Assembly (NCBI GenBank): GCA_045616225.1
Contig: JAZLGI010000003.1
Span: 5,201 to 69,200, forward strand
Reading direction: 5' to 3'
Source: JAZLGI01 sp045616225
GTDB taxonomy: Bacteria; Spirochaetota; Spirochaetia; Sphaerochaetales; Sphaerochaetaceae
Length of the DNA: 64,000 bases
The position numbers and the translations under genes are program-made. Below, piece by piece: positions 42,562 to 52,227 of the stretch (position 1 is the first letter of the stretch; each line of letters opens with the position of its first letter). The notes under the pieces were generated by a model. It was given only the letters and a program-made list of their open reading frames with translations. It ran no database searches and was not told the DNA's origin.

Positions 42562-43302
42562 TTAAAGTTTAATTGAGTTATATTTACAAATAACAAAAAC
42601 AAGCAAAAGTACAACAATCAAAGCATTGAGTGTAATGAGTACTGCTGAGGCAGTTTGGAAAGTAAAGAAACCCCAGGTTATTATTGTTATTACTATACCA
42701 ACCAAATGCCTGACACTTTGACTTCCGATTGGATCAGAGAACAGAAGAACAAGAAAAATAAACAGATTTATTACTGTGCTCAAAGAGAAAACAAGGATTA
42801 CCCAGAAGTTTTCAACAAAATTCACATTACCCTGAATCTTTGGAAGATAAGCAGAAAAAGCTATTGCCGTAATTACAGAACCAAGGATAAAGGAATTTAC
42901 CGTTGTCTTTGACTTATTGTGAGATAGAATTCCGTATCCTGACAGCATTAGGTTCATAAAAAAAGAACATTCCAAAATGTTTCTCTCGGTTTGAAGTGTT
43001 CCAAAATGCAAGTGTAATGAAATATCTGAATAATAATAAATAAACAGAAAAACAGCTATTTGAAATACAACGAAAAACAAAGAGAGAAAAGGAGAACTTT
43101 GATTAAGATTCTCAATAAGTTTTGAGTAATACAGAATTATAAACAAAAACAATACTGCCTCTATTATCCCGTAAAAAAACAAAACAGGGTTTGATGAAAA
43201 ATTATTACTTTCTGAGAAATTCAATATGCATAAACCTATGGCCGCGACTGTGATAATTAAGTGTAAAAACAAAATAAGGGTTTGAAGAAAATAGTTTTTC
43301 AT
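42562..43302 (-). CDS. Polytopic membrane protein, unknown function
   Basis: 246 aa with seven hydrophobic stretches of about 20 residues (first FLQTLILFLHLIITVAAIGLCIL, last FVICKYNSIKL preceded by LITLNALIVVLLLVFVI). Very few charged residues lie between them, and no family is recognised. The ATG overlaps the stop of the GH13 gene (ATGA at 43299-43302). It is therefore co-translated with the large amylase-family protein and pth. It could be a membrane partner of that protein, but this is inference from gene order alone. Confidence 0.75.
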   Translation of the reverse strand: MKNYFLQTLILFLHLIITVAAIGLCILNFSESNNFSSNPVLFFYGIIEAVLFLFIILYYSKLIENLNQSSPFLSLFFVVFQIAVFLFIYYYSDISLHLHFGTLQTERNILECSFFMNLMLSGYGILSHNKSKTTVNSFILGSVITAIAFSAYLPKIQGNVNFVENFWVILVFSLSTVINLFIFLVLLFSDPIGSQSVRHLVGIVITIITWGFFTFQTASAVLITLNALIVVLLLVFVICKYNSIKL

Positions 43303-46300
43303 TGACCATTTCCTCTTAAATTGTTCAAACGATATCCTGATTTATTGTTACGTTTAAGCCAATAATTGAGTTTCTTTTCATATTCTTCATCAGGAAGGAT
43401 ATCTCCGTTATTAGCAGCATTTACCAACTGAACCAGATAGAGACAGTCCTGCATATCTTCTCCGCGGTACCATATAACTCCCTGGTATTCATTGGCTCCT
43501 ACAAGACTGCAGAAACTTTCATCTTCCAAAAGTTTTGCAAAATCAAGCTGATACTCACAAACCATAATTGCAGACTTGTTAATTAAAGATTTAGGCAAAT
43601 CAAAGAAACGGTCAAGCATGAGTTTGTTTGCAACGGAAACTGCATCTGAGATTTTTGCATCACGAGGTAGAAATGCTTTTATCATAAATGCGGCAATTGC
43701 AATAGGGACAAGTTCATTTTGAATAATAAGATTTCCGTTTGAGAAAACTTTTGTATGGCAAATTGCGTCTATTCTGTTAATAACATCAAGTATTTCCGAA
43801 GGTCTTACACTGTACTGGGTGAGACCAATTCCTTCCAGTGTGTTGTTCAGTTCTTCTACATAAGTATAATAAGAACCCAAAGTTTGCATTAAATTCTTTT
43901 TGGTTACTGAAGAACCTCTTCCTGTCAAAAGAGTTCTGAGCTCTTTTGCGAATTTTTGATTTTTCAAAGGCTCGGCTGTCTCAAAAAATGGTTCAAGGTA
44001 GAGTAGTTGTATTTCTTTTTCTATATCTTCTACTCCGCGACCATTAAGACGGCTGTAAAGTTTTTCATAAACGCCATAAACATCTTCTACCTCATGAATT
44101 CCCAAAAGAACACGAGTCTGATATCCATCCAATGAGACCCAGTAACCTTCTTCATAAATTTTGACAGAAGGAACAATATAATAAAGATTTTCAAGGAAAT
44201 CTTTGTAAACCATAAAACTTCTGACTTTTCTGGTTAATCTTAAACTCTTTGCAAGGGATACTGTTTCTATATGTCGTTCATTTCCTTTTTTGATTAACTT
44301 TGGAGAACTTATGTTAATGTTTCCTTCTGAATGTTCATAACGGTTATTATAAAGAACCAAAGTCATCTGGTTGTCATCACCGTTCGTGTATGCGTATATA
44401 TCGTTGACAATATTTCCGTTGTTAATTACGTCAAACTGCTGATAATTTCTACATTCTGAAAAAAGGTATCTGAGTTTCAACAAAGGGAATATTCTTCTTT
44501 CATGTTCCCTTATTAAATTTTCATCAGGTGTTTCATTCCAATAGGCACGCTGGTATTCCATGCCGTATTTTTCTCTGAAACCTTCTATTTGACCATGCCC
44601 AAACATAGGAAGTCCCGGCATTGTTGCCAAAACAGTACAGACTCCAAAGTATTTGTCACCGTTTCCAAACTGTGCAATTGCTGTTTCTTCGTCCGGATTA
44701 TTCATGAAATTAACATAACGTTTTAATATTTCCGGATCATAGACAAGTGTTGATTTTATAGAGTCTATATACTTTCTGTTGTCCTGGTTTTTAAGCATAT
44801 GCATGAAGGCACTGTTATAGACTCTGTGCATTCCCAGGGTTCTTACAAAATATCCTTCCATCATCCAGAAAGCTTCTGCAAGTAAGAGAGTATCAGGAAG
44901 TTCAGAAGCAATTCTGTCTACAACTTCACGCCAAAACTCAATTGGAATTCTTTTGTTGAATTCTTCATCTGACATTTCATGGTTTATTCTTCCTGCAACA
45001 TCTCCACCTGTTCCAGGTTTTGGATACCAAAGACGCTGGATATGTTTTTTTGCAAGTGTCATTGCTGCATCAAATCTAATAATAGGGAAGGCTCTAGCCA
45101 CATCAAGAATTTGCTGTATTACAGCTTCTCTTGTTTGAGGATTAAGAAAATCAAGTTGAGCTGTATCATTCCAAGGCATGGTAGTACCGTCATTGCCATG
45201 GAAGATGTAGGAGATTTTGCCTGTGTTGAGATCTTTTTTCTGGAAGGTAACAGCTGCATCTGTTCTGTTAAAATAATGATCTTCTATTCTTATTTCAAAA
45301 CTTGGATCATCAGACAGGTTTTCTCCGGTGTATGAATAGGCCGGATACGGAGGATAATCTTGCTGGATAAAATACTCACTGTGGTCTTTCATCCAAGTGC
45401 TGTCCAATCCTGTATGATTTGGAACCATGTCGCTTGCCAATCTTATACCACGGATGGAACACCTGTGCTTTAAATTATTAAGAGCGTCCCAACCTCCTAT
45501 TCTGGAGGATATTGAATACCCTTTAAGAGAATAGGCAGAGGATTCTGCGTCAGGATTTCCACAGAGGTTTTTTATTTTCTTTGAAGCGGGACTTCTTTCC
45601 CATAATCCTATTAACCACAAGGCAGTGAAACCTCTGTCTTTAAGAGAATCTAATTCTTCATCCGGTATACTGTCCAAGGTAGAGATGTCTCTTTGATATT
45701 TTTTAGAAAGCTGGTCAAGCCAAACCAAAGTACTCTTTGCCATCATGACAACATTTGGCATCCAATTTCTGTCTTCAGAAAAAGATTCAATATCAGAATT
45801 GTCAAAAAACGGTAACTCTACATTGCCAGGAGTTCCTTCAAAATGGGGTTTTGATTCTTCATTGATAAAATCAATTGCTTTTAAAAGTTGGGTTTTCAAT
45901 GATTCAGGAAGAAGATCTTTCCAATTTTCAAGGATGAAGTTTATTTGATCAGACAGCGAATTAGGATGAAGACGGGCAGGCTTTGTCAGAAATGTGAAGA
46001 GATCTGTATCAGAACTTTGAGTTACTGAAGAACCTTTAAGATATCCGCCTAACATAGCATTAAAAGCTTTTGTGCCGGAAGGAAACAAAAGACCATCTTC
46101 TGATGTCATTGTCTTCATTGCGGAAAGCAAGGCAGGATTAGCCTGAAATACCTGATGTACAAAAAAGCTTCTTATTGTTTCTTCTGTGCTATTGTATTCA
46201 TTCAGAAGAGTAGGGAACATCTTGTTGTAGAAGTCCAAGACTTTTTTACAATCTTCATTCTTTTCTGCAAGGACTGTTATTCTGCTGAAAGGATTTGACT

Positions 46301-46532
46301 CCGTTACGGAAAGATATTCATTTATTACTGTTTGGTAAATCAAATGGAGAATTGCAGATGCATGCAGTTTTCCTGCTGCTACCTGATCTTCGTTCTTTTT
46401 ATTGTAAAGCAGAGCTACTTCCTGAGCCTGACGATACATTGTTATGAATTCTTCTTCTGTCTCAAAAATAGGAGTCAAAAGAGTCATTGTATTTCTGCTT
46501 TTTGCCGATATTCTAAAATCTCTGTTTTCCAT
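43299..46532 (-). CDS. Very large GH13 (alpha-amylase family) protein with long helical N- and C-terminal regions
   Basis: 1077 aa, no signal peptide, so probably cytoplasmic. Residues ~1-290 are mostly helical and unlike known amylase modules. The GH13 barrel (~295-730) has region I DMVPNHTG, region II IRFDAAMTLAKKH with nucleophile D488, region III LLAEAFWMM with acid E553 and region IV NNPDEETA. The order and residues indicate a catalytically intact enzyme. The C-terminal ~350 residues are again helical. Such long GH13 proteins are seen in spirochaetes. The substrate (glucan, sucrose or maltosyl) is not predictable. It follows pth by 2 bp with AGGAG and overlaps a membrane-protein gene. 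Confidence 0.85.
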   Translation of the reverse strand: MENRDFRISAKSRNTMTLLTPIFETEEEFITMYRQAQEVALLYNKKNEDQVAAGKLHASAILHLIYQTVINEYLSVTESNPFSRITVLAEKNEDCKKVLDFYNKMFPTLLNEYNSTEETIRSFFVHQVFQANPALLSAMKTMTSEDGLLFPSGTKAFNAMLGGYLKGSSVTQSSDTDLFTFLTKPARLHPNSLSDQINFILENWKDLLPESLKTQLLKAIDFINEESKPHFEGTPGNVELPFFDNSDIESFSEDRNWMPNVVMMAKSTLVWLDQLSKKYQRDISTLDSIPDEELDSLKDRGFTALWLIGLWERSPASKKIKNLCGNPDAESSAYSLKGYSISSRIGGWDALNNLKHRCSIRGIRLASDMVPNHTGLDSTWMKDHSEYFIQQDYPPYPAYSYTGENLSDDPSFEIRIEDHYFNRTDAAVTFQKKDLNTGKISYIFHGNDGTTMPWNDTAQLDFLNPQTREAVIQQILDVARAFPIIRFDAAMTLAKKHIQRLWYPKPGTGGDVAGRINHEMSDEEFNKRIPIEFWREVVDRIASELPDTLLLAEAFWMMEGYFVRTLGMHRVYNSAFMHMLKNQDNRKYIDSIKSTLVYDPEILKRYVNFMNNPDEETAIAQFGNGDKYFGVCTVLATMPGLPMFGHGQIEGFREKYGMEYQRAYWNETPDENLIREHERRIFPLLKLRYLFSECRNYQQFDVINNGNIVNDIYAYTNGDDNQMTLVLYNNRYEHSEGNINISSPKLIKKGNERHIETVSLAKSLRLTRKVRSFMVYKDFLENLYYIVPSVKIYEEGYWVSLDGYQTRVLLGIHEVEDVYGVYEKLYSRLNGRGVEDIEKEIQLLYLEPFFETAEPLKNQKFAKELRTLLTGRGSSVTKKNLMQTLGSYYTYVEELNNTLEGIGLTQYSVRPSEILDVINRIDAICHTKVFSNGNLIIQNELVPIAIAAFMIKAFLPRDAKISDAVSVANKLMLDRFFDLPKSLINKSAIMVCEYQLDFAKLLEDESFCSLVGANEYQGVIWYRGEDMQDCLYLVQLVNAANNGDILPDEEYEKKLNYWLKRNNKSGYRLNNLRGNGQ

Positions 46533-46534
46533 TT

Positions 46535-47047
46535 TTAACTCCTGTTAATGAATTCTTTCATCTTGCTTAGCGCCGTTGTTTTAAACTTATCGTTAAGGAT
46601 AGCTAAATCCAAATCCGGGAATTTGCCTAAAACAAATGATGCAACATCTTGTTTATCAGGTCTGCCAACTCCAATCCTCAGTCTTGGAAAATCAGATGTT
46701 CCAAGATGTTGGTTTATGCTTCTTAATCCGTTGTGACCCCTAAGACCTCCTCCGTTTTCAAGTAGGATATCTCCTATTTGTTTTTCTATATCATCATGAA
46801 CAACGAGAATGTCTTTTGGTTTTACGGAGAAAAAAGAGGCAGCCTCAGATACTGCCAATCCGCTTTCATTCATAAATGTCTGAGGCTTCAGATATACAGT
46901 ATCCGAATCCTTGATAAAGAGTGAATGAAACTTGCTTTGCCAAGATAAAGGCAAATCCAGACTGTCTGCAAAAATCCAAGCTGCATTGTGTCTGGTTAAT
47001 TTATATTGAGATCCGGGATTTCCTAAGAAAACCACTAGTTTTGACAT
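46535..47047 (-). CDS. pth: Peptidyl-tRNA hydrolase
   Basis: 170 aa, slightly short of the usual ~190. The catalytic motifs are present: LVVFLGNPGSQYKLTRHNAAWIFAD with the active His20-type residue in TRHNA, KPQTFMNESGLAV and the Asp in LVVHDDIEKQIG. The GGGLRGHNGLRSI loop and LRIGVGRP complete the signature. It cleaves peptidyl-tRNA released by stalled ribosomes. It is the first gene of the pth-GH13-membrane-protein operon, with a leaderless-type promoter 10 bp upstream. Confidence 0.96.
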   Translation of the reverse strand: MSKLVVFLGNPGSQYKLTRHNAAWIFADSLDLPLSWQSKFHSLFIKDSDTVYLKPQTFMNESGLAVSEAASFFSVKPKDILVVHDDIEKQIGDILLENGGGLRGHNGLRSINQHLGTSDFPRLRIGVGRPDKQDVASFVLGKFPDLDLAILNDKFKTTALSKMKEFINRS

Positions 47048-47057
47048 ACCATATTAC

Positions 47058-47086
47058 ATAATACTTCCAACAGGACTTGCAGACAA
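47058..47086 (-). promoter_or_regulatory. Promoter of pth, probably leaderless
   Basis: Minus strand TTGTCT (47086-47081), 17-bp spacer, TATTAT (47063-47058), then ten bases to ATG 47047. No ribosome site in between. Confidence 0.5.
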
Positions 47087-47097
47087 GTAAGAACAAG

Positions 47098-47817
47098 TCA
47101 TATTCCTGCAAGTCGTTTAGATGTACTGAAATGTCCTTGTAAATCTACGCTTATTGTTAATTCCATTTTTGAGGCAGGACAAAGCCAAGAGTAGGTTCCT
47201 ACCGGAAGAATAAGTTCAGGAGATAATCCATCATTTGTTGAAAAAGAAATATCATTTCTATTCTCTGCAATCCATTTTCCGTTGGGAAGAATTATTTCTC
47301 CAATATTGTACTTTTTTTTTCTTTGAAAAGACTTCTCCGATAGTTCTCCGTTTAATGTATCTTTGAGAAAAGTGATGGAATCTATATCACGGTAATCAGA
47401 ACTGCATAGAGATGCCAAATTCTTTAATTTTACAGTGTTGATTTGTCTGGTTGTTTTCCTATCCTGTTCAATGAGATATCCGCACAGAACACCGTCATTT
47501 GGATTAAGGACAACACAGGACTTGTTTTCCAAGGGACAAATCATTGCTCCAAGAGGATTTAGATTATCCAACGGATAAGCACAAACAAAAACAGATTCTC
47601 CTCTCATTACTTCAATAGATACCCTTCTTTGTTCAGTTCCCAAATGGAGAGATTTTATTTCGTCACCACAAGTCCATTTTAAAGTATACCAAAGCAGAGA
47701 CGACGAATCTTTTTCCCATTGATGAACAGGAATGACGACTTCCAGAGTTGTTGAATCAGGATTTATACTACAAGAGGTTAAAACCAAAAGACCGATAAAA
47801 AGCAATATTTTTTTCAC
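47098..47817 (-). CDS. Putative lipoprotein, unknown function
   Basis: 239 aa. A lipoprotein signal with lipobox LTSC at residues 13-16 (MKKILLFIGLLVLTSCS) predicts diacylglyceryl modification by Lgt at Cys16. The rest shows beta-rich segments (TTLEVVIPVHQW; LSPELILPVGTYSWLCPASKMELTISVDLQGHF), perhaps an immunoglobulin-like or carboxypeptidase-regulatory-like fold, but no family is recognised. The start is GTG at 47817. A TATACT box lies just 3 bp before it and may be its -10. It lies between pth and DUF4416. Confidence 0.75.
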   Translation of the reverse strand: MKKILLFIGLLVLTSCSINPDSTTLEVVIPVHQWEKDSSSLLWYTLKWTCGDEIKSLHLGTEQRRVSIEVMRGESVFVCAYPLDNLNPLGAMICPLENKSCVVLNPNDGVLCGYLIEQDRKTTRQINTVKLKNLASLCSSDYRDIDSITFLKDTLNGELSEKSFQRKKKYNIGEIILPNGKWIAENRNDISFSTNDGLSPELILPVGTYSWLCPASKMELTISVDLQGHFSTSKRLAGI

Positions 47818-47848
47818 ATAAGTATATGTTAAAAAAATAACGCAATGC

Positions 47849-48376
47849 TCAATTATTTCTGAGAAGCAACCTGTAAGACATTCTGAAAGAACGGAGAATT
47901 TCTCTTACTTCAGGACTGGCATAATCTGCATAAGTCCATGGAAGAATCTGATAATCTTTATCTTGATAAATGAGGGTGACTTCTCCGTAAACTCCTTCTG
48001 ACAAAGGAATTCTGTGGGATCTGTCTTTACAAGTTGCCAAAATAAAATTAGCCAAAGACATTATTCCAGGGTCTATGTTTATTCTTCTTCCTGAAGAATT
48101 TTCAAAAAAATGTTCTATCTCATTTGTTTTGATTTTGATTTTTGCCAGCTCAGAAGGATTAATCAGAGTCCGGAACATAATAAAGTATCTTACGGGGTGA
48201 CCGCTCATTTCCTTGTCATAATAGTCTGTATAAGGAAAATCCATGGCAGGTGTTTCTATGAGAACAGGCCCGAACTCATCTGTTAATCTCTGAATAAGTT
48301 CCTTTCTTTTTTCTTCGTATGAAGAGAGAATCCCAATTACTAAAGCTGTTTTTTCAAACGGTCTTGCTGTTGCCAT
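47849..48376 (-). CDS. DUF4416 family protein
   Basis: 175 aa. The match to DUF4416 rests on the segments LVIGILSSYEEKRKELIQRLTDEFGPV, the following DFPYTDYYDKEMSGHPVRYFIMF, and the block NIDPGIMSLANFILATCKDRSHRIPLSEGVYGEVTLIYQD. The closing YQILPWTYADYASPEVREIL also fits. The family is small, common in spirochaetes and thermophiles, and has no known function. The conserved His/Arg-rich patch suggests nucleic-acid or phosphate binding (inference). It starts 5 bp after the sdaA stop, so it is part of the leuS-sdaA operon. Confidence 0.88.
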   Translation of the reverse strand: MATARPFEKTALVIGILSSYEEKRKELIQRLTDEFGPVLIETPAMDFPYTDYYDKEMSGHPVRYFIMFRTLINPSELAKIKIKTNEIEHFFENSSGRRINIDPGIMSLANFILATCKDRSHRIPLSEGVYGEVTLIYQDKDYQILPWTYADYASPEVREILRSFRMSYRLLLRNN

Positions 48377-48381
48377 TATTA

Positions 48382-49581
48382 TTACTTTACTGTTGCCAAT
48401 CCACCCATTGAAGTTTCTTTGTAAATAGGAGGAATTGCATTTCCGGTTTCCATCATTACGGAAATAATGTTATCAAAACTAACTCTGTGCCTGCCATCAG
48501 AAAGAAGGGCATAAGTTGCATGGTTTAAAGCTCTTGCAGTTGCCATTGCATTTCTTTCTATGCACGGTATCTGAACCAATCCAAGCATAGGATCGCAAGT
48601 TAAACCAAGATGGTGTTCAAGTCCTAATTCTGCTGCATACTCAATTTGGAAGATAGTGCCTCCCAAGATTTGAGTAGCTGCGGCACTGGCCATGGCACAG
48701 GCAACTCCAACTTCTCCCTGACATCCAACTTCTGCTCCGCTTATTGAGCCATTGTATTTGACAACATTTCCGAAAATTCCTGCGGTAAGCAAAGCTCTGT
48801 ATATTTTCTTGTCAGGTATTTCGTATTGTCTCTGAAGATAATAGAGAGTAGCCGGAAGAATTCCGCAGGAACCGCAAGTTGGGGCCGTTACAATTACACC
48901 ACCGCTGGCATTTTCTTCAGAAACTGCCAAAGCATAACTCAGAGCTTTTGCAGTAGCTCCCAAAGGTCCTGAGAAATTGTAGGCTTTAGAGTGAAAACTA
49001 TCTGCTTTTCTCTGAAGTTTAAGACCGCCTTTTAATACTCCTTCTGCCTCCAGCCCTCTGACAATTGAAGCTTTCATAGTTTTCCAGACAGTTTCCATGT
49101 AATCCATAATATCTGCGCCTTCATATTTCAAAGCAACTTCCCAAAACTGAAGTCCTTCTTTGTCGCAGTAGGCTAAAATCTTTTCCATTCTGGATAAAAG
49201 CTGTGGATAAACTTCATTTGTCTGTGCATTGAAATCTTCAGATGTAACAACTTTTCCACCGCCAATAGAGTAGTAAGTCTCCTGAGTAATTATATTTCCT
49301 GCCGCGTTATAAGCAATGAATCTGAGGGCATTTGGATGCAGAGGAAGAGTTTCCTGAGGATGCCATTCTATCTCTATTCTCTTATTTGCGAACTCTTCAA
49401 GAATTGCAGTATCTGTAAAGTGGCCTCTTCCTGTAAGTGCAAGGCTGCCGTAAAGTTTGCACTTATAGTGATCTGCACCGTCATTTTCAGAAAGAAACAA
49501 TTGAGCGGCTAAACGAGGTCCCATGGTATGACTGCTGCTGGGACCTGTTCCTATTCTGTATAACTCTCTTAAAGATTCCAT
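48382..49581 (-). CDS. sdaA: L-serine ammonia-lyase (iron-sulfur type, single chain)
   Basis: 399 aa. The beta domain opens LYRIGTGPSSSHTMGPRLAAQLFL (~6-30), the serine-dehydratase signature. The alpha domain has APTCGSCGILPATLYYLQ (~232-248), then GCQGEVGVACAMASA and the cysteine-bearing LGLTCDPMLGLVQIPCIERNAMATARAL. Three to four conserved cysteines bind the 4Fe-4S cluster that deaminates serine to pyruvate without PLP. It follows leuS by 10 bp and precedes DUF4416. Pyruvate from it could feed the pyruvate:ferredoxin oxidoreductase at the end of the window. Confidence 0.95.
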   Translation of the reverse strand: MESLRELYRIGTGPSSSHTMGPRLAAQLFLSENDGADHYKCKLYGSLALTGRGHFTDTAILEEFANKRIEIEWHPQETLPLHPNALRFIAYNAAGNIITQETYYSIGGGKVVTSEDFNAQTNEVYPQLLSRMEKILAYCDKEGLQFWEVALKYEGADIMDYMETVWKTMKASIVRGLEAEGVLKGGLKLQRKADSFHSKAYNFSGPLGATAKALSYALAVSEENASGGVIVTAPTCGSCGILPATLYYLQRQYEIPDKKIYRALLTAGIFGNVVKYNGSISGAEVGCQGEVGVACAMASAAATQILGGTIFQIEYAAELGLEHHLGLTCDPMLGLVQIPCIERNAMATARALNHATYALLSDGRHRVSFDNIISVMMETGNAIPPIYKETSMGGLATVK

Positions 49582-49591
49582 AAAAAACTAC

Positions 49592-52105
49592 TCACTTTAC
49601 AACAAAATTAACAAGTTTGTCAGGCACGACAATTTCTTTGATTATTGTCATTCCGTCTGTGTATTGTTTAACTTTCTCGTTTGCTTTTGCCAATTCAAGA
49701 ACTTTATCTTTTGCCATACCTTTTTCCAAGGAAAGTTTTGCTCTTACTTTTCCGTTAATCTGTACGACTACTTCTATCTGTGAATCTACTGTGAGATTTT
49801 CATCAAATTTTGGCCATTGTGCATTGGCAACACTTGGTTCATGTCCGCACTTTCCCCAAAGCTCTTCTGCAAGATGAGGAACATAAGGACTCAGAAGAAG
49901 AACAAACGGTTCCCATGCTTCTCTTGGAAGATTCTGGAGTTTGTAAAGGTCGTTGACATAAATCATCATTTGGCTGATTGCCGTGTTAAAGTTAAGAGTT
50001 GCAGTATCCTCTGTGACTTTCTTGATGGTTCTATGGAGACTCCTGATTATTTCTTCAGGAGCTTTTTCTTCTGTTAAAGTTCTTTCATCTGCAAGACGCC
50101 AGATTCTGTCAATAAAACGCCAAACTCCTGCAATACCTGTTGTTGACCAAGGTTTTGATACTTGAAGTGGTCCCATGAACATTTCATACATTCTCATTGT
50201 GTCTGAGCCGTATTCTTTTTCTACTTCATCCGGATTAATGACATTTTTAAGGCTCTTTGACATCTTTGCGATTACTCTTTCCAGATGTTCACCGGTTTCC
50301 TTATCTACAAATGTTGTGTCATTTACAACTTCTACCTGATCTGTAGGAACAAGACTCTTGTTTTTTCTCTGGTAAGCATAGGCTGTAATCATTCCCTGGT
50401 TAACCAATCTCTGGAAAGGTTCAGGTGTTGAAACAAGACCCAAGTCGTAAAGTACTTTGTGCCAGAATCTTGCATAAAGAAGGTGTAAAACAGCGTGTTC
50501 CGTTCCTCCAATATAGAGGTCAACCGGCATCCAGTATTTTTCTTTTTCTTCATCTACAAAACGGTTTGGATTTTTTGGGTCTATGTATCTGAGATAGTAC
50601 CAACAGCTTCCGCCCCATTGAGGCATTGTGTTTGTCTCTCTTTTTGCATCAGCTCCACATACAGGGCATTTGCAATTTACCCAGTCTGAGATATTGGCAA
50701 GAGGACTTTCACCTGTTCCTGAAGGCTGATAACTTTTTACTTCAGGCAGTGTGAGAGGAAGATCTTCCTCCGGGACTGTTACTGAACCGCAGTGAGGGCA
50801 GTGAATTAATGGAATTGGTTCTCCCCAGTATCTCTGACGTGAGAAAATCCAGTCTCTGAGTTTAAAGTTTACAGTCTTATGTCCAATCTTTCTTTCTTCC
50901 AGGAACTCTATCATCTTGGCAATAGCATCTGCTTTATTGAGTCCGTCAAGAAAACCGCTGTTGACATGTAGTCCGTCTTCTGTCCAAGCCTGAGTTTGAA
51001 CATCTACTTCACTTTTTAGAACTTCAATAATTGGAAGATTGAACTTTTTGGCAAATTCCCAGTCTCTTGTATCATGAGCAGGAACTGCCATGATTGCTCC
51101 TGTTCCATAGGAAATAAGTACATAATCTGCAATCCATATTGGAATTTCTTTTCCGTTTACAGGATTTATTGCATAACTGCCGGAGAAAACGCCTGTTTTT
51201 TCTTTTGCAAGGTCTGTTCTGTCCAAATCACTTTTTTTTGCTGCTTGGTCTATGTAAGCTTCTACAGCTTCTTTTTGAGATGCAGAGGTAAGTTCATGAA
51301 CAAGAGGGTGTTCAGGGGAAATGACCATGTAAGTTGCACCAAAGAGAGTATCACATCTTGTTGTAAAGACTTCCAGCTGTTTGTCTGTCCCTTTGACGTT
51401 AAAAAGAACTGAAGCGCCTTCACTTCTTCCAATCCAGTTTCTCTGCATTAATTTTACAGATTCCGGCCAATCAACAAGATCTAAGTCATCTAAAAGACGC
51501 TGAGCATAAGCTGTAATTTTCAGAACCCACTGTCTTATGTTCTTTTTTTCAACCTGATGCCCGCATCTCTCACATTTGCCGTCTTTTACTTCTTCATTTG
51601 CAAGACCTGTTTTACAGTTTGGACACCAGTTGATAGGTGCTTGGCTTTCGTAGGCAAGTCCTTTTTCATAAAGCTTTTCAAAAATCCATTGAGTCCACTT
51701 GTAGTAATCAGAATCACAAGTAGAAATTTCACGATCCCAATCATAGCAGAACCCCAGGCTTTTGATTTGCCTTCGGAATGTATTGATGTTTTTTGTTGTT
51801 GTAATTGCAGGATGAGTTCCTGTCTGAATAGCGTAGTTTTCTGCAGGGAGTCCAAAAGAATCAAATCCCATTGGATGAAGGACATTGTATCCGTTCATTC
51901 TGAGGTAGCGACAGTATATGTCTGTTGCCGTATATCCTTCCGGATGACCTACATGTAATCCTGCTCCTGACGGATAAGGAAACATATCAAGGACGTAAGC
52001 TCTTTTTTCTTTTGGAAAAGAAGGGTCTTCTGTAACTTTGAAGGTCTTGTGATCTTCCCAATACTTCTGCCATTTTGGCTCTATTTTATCAAATGGATAA
52101 CTCAT
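49592..52105 (-). CDS. leuS: Leucyl-tRNA synthetase
   Basis: 837 aa from ATG 52105. A TTG two codons upstream lies inside the promoter discriminator. The class I HIGH motif is HVGH in YPSGAGLHVGHPEGY (~40-55). The zinc-binding CPNC/CERC insertion (NWCPNCKTGLANEEVKDGKCERCG), the editing CP1 domain with the conserved T-rich TRCDTLFGATYMV and the YWGEPIP segment follow. KMSKS is MSKSLKNVINPDE (~605). A C-terminal anticodon and vicinal domain (KVRAKLSLEKGMAKDKV) ends the protein. It charges tRNA-Leu. It is the first gene of leuS-sdaA-DUF4416. Confidence 0.97.
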   Translation of the reverse strand: MSYPFDKIEPKWQKYWEDHKTFKVTEDPSFPKEKRAYVLDMFPYPSGAGLHVGHPEGYTATDIYCRYLRMNGYNVLHPMGFDSFGLPAENYAIQTGTHPAITTTKNINTFRRQIKSLGFCYDWDREISTCDSDYYKWTQWIFEKLYEKGLAYESQAPINWCPNCKTGLANEEVKDGKCERCGHQVEKKNIRQWVLKITAYAQRLLDDLDLVDWPESVKLMQRNWIGRSEGASVLFNVKGTDKQLEVFTTRCDTLFGATYMVISPEHPLVHELTSASQKEAVEAYIDQAAKKSDLDRTDLAKEKTGVFSGSYAINPVNGKEIPIWIADYVLISYGTGAIMAVPAHDTRDWEFAKKFNLPIIEVLKSEVDVQTQAWTEDGLHVNSGFLDGLNKADAIAKMIEFLEERKIGHKTVNFKLRDWIFSRQRYWGEPIPLIHCPHCGSVTVPEEDLPLTLPEVKSYQPSGTGESPLANISDWVNCKCPVCGADAKRETNTMPQWGGSCWYYLRYIDPKNPNRFVDEEKEKYWMPVDLYIGGTEHAVLHLLYARFWHKVLYDLGLVSTPEPFQRLVNQGMITAYAYQRKNKSLVPTDQVEVVNDTTFVDKETGEHLERVIAKMSKSLKNVINPDEVEKEYGSDTMRMYEMFMGPLQVSKPWSTTGIAGVWRFIDRIWRLADERTLTEEKAPEEIIRSLHRTIKKVTEDTATLNFNTAISQMMIYVNDLYKLQNLPREAWEPFVLLLSPYVPHLAEELWGKCGHEPSVANAQWPKFDENLTVDSQIEVVVQINGKVRAKLSLEKGMAKDKVLELAKANEKVKQYTDGMTIIKEIVVPDKLVNFVVK

Positions 52106-52111
52106 AGCCAA

Positions 52112-52140
52112 ATCCTATTCGTTATTAAGGTTTAGGTCAA
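52112..52140 (-). promoter_or_regulatory. Promoter of leuS, probably leaderless
   Basis: Minus strand TTGACC (52140-52135), 17-bp spacer, TAGGAT (52117-52112), then six bases to ATG 52105. The TAGGA that looks like a ribosome site is the -10 itself in this reading. Confidence 0.55.
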
Positions 52141-52190
52141 TGAAATGTCTGTTCTTATAATAGCAACCAAGAGGGAAAAATCATGTCACG

Positions 52191-52219
52191 TTGCGGCAGT
52201 TTCTTTTTTTTGTTAAAAT
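52191..52219 (+). promoter_or_regulatory. Promoter of parE, probably leaderless
   Basis: TTGCGG (52191-52196), 17-bp spacer, TAAAAT (52214-52219), eight bases to ATG 52228. A GGGAT just before the ATG is too close and too weak for a normal ribosome site. Confidence 0.5.
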
Positions 52220-52227
52220 ATCGGGAT

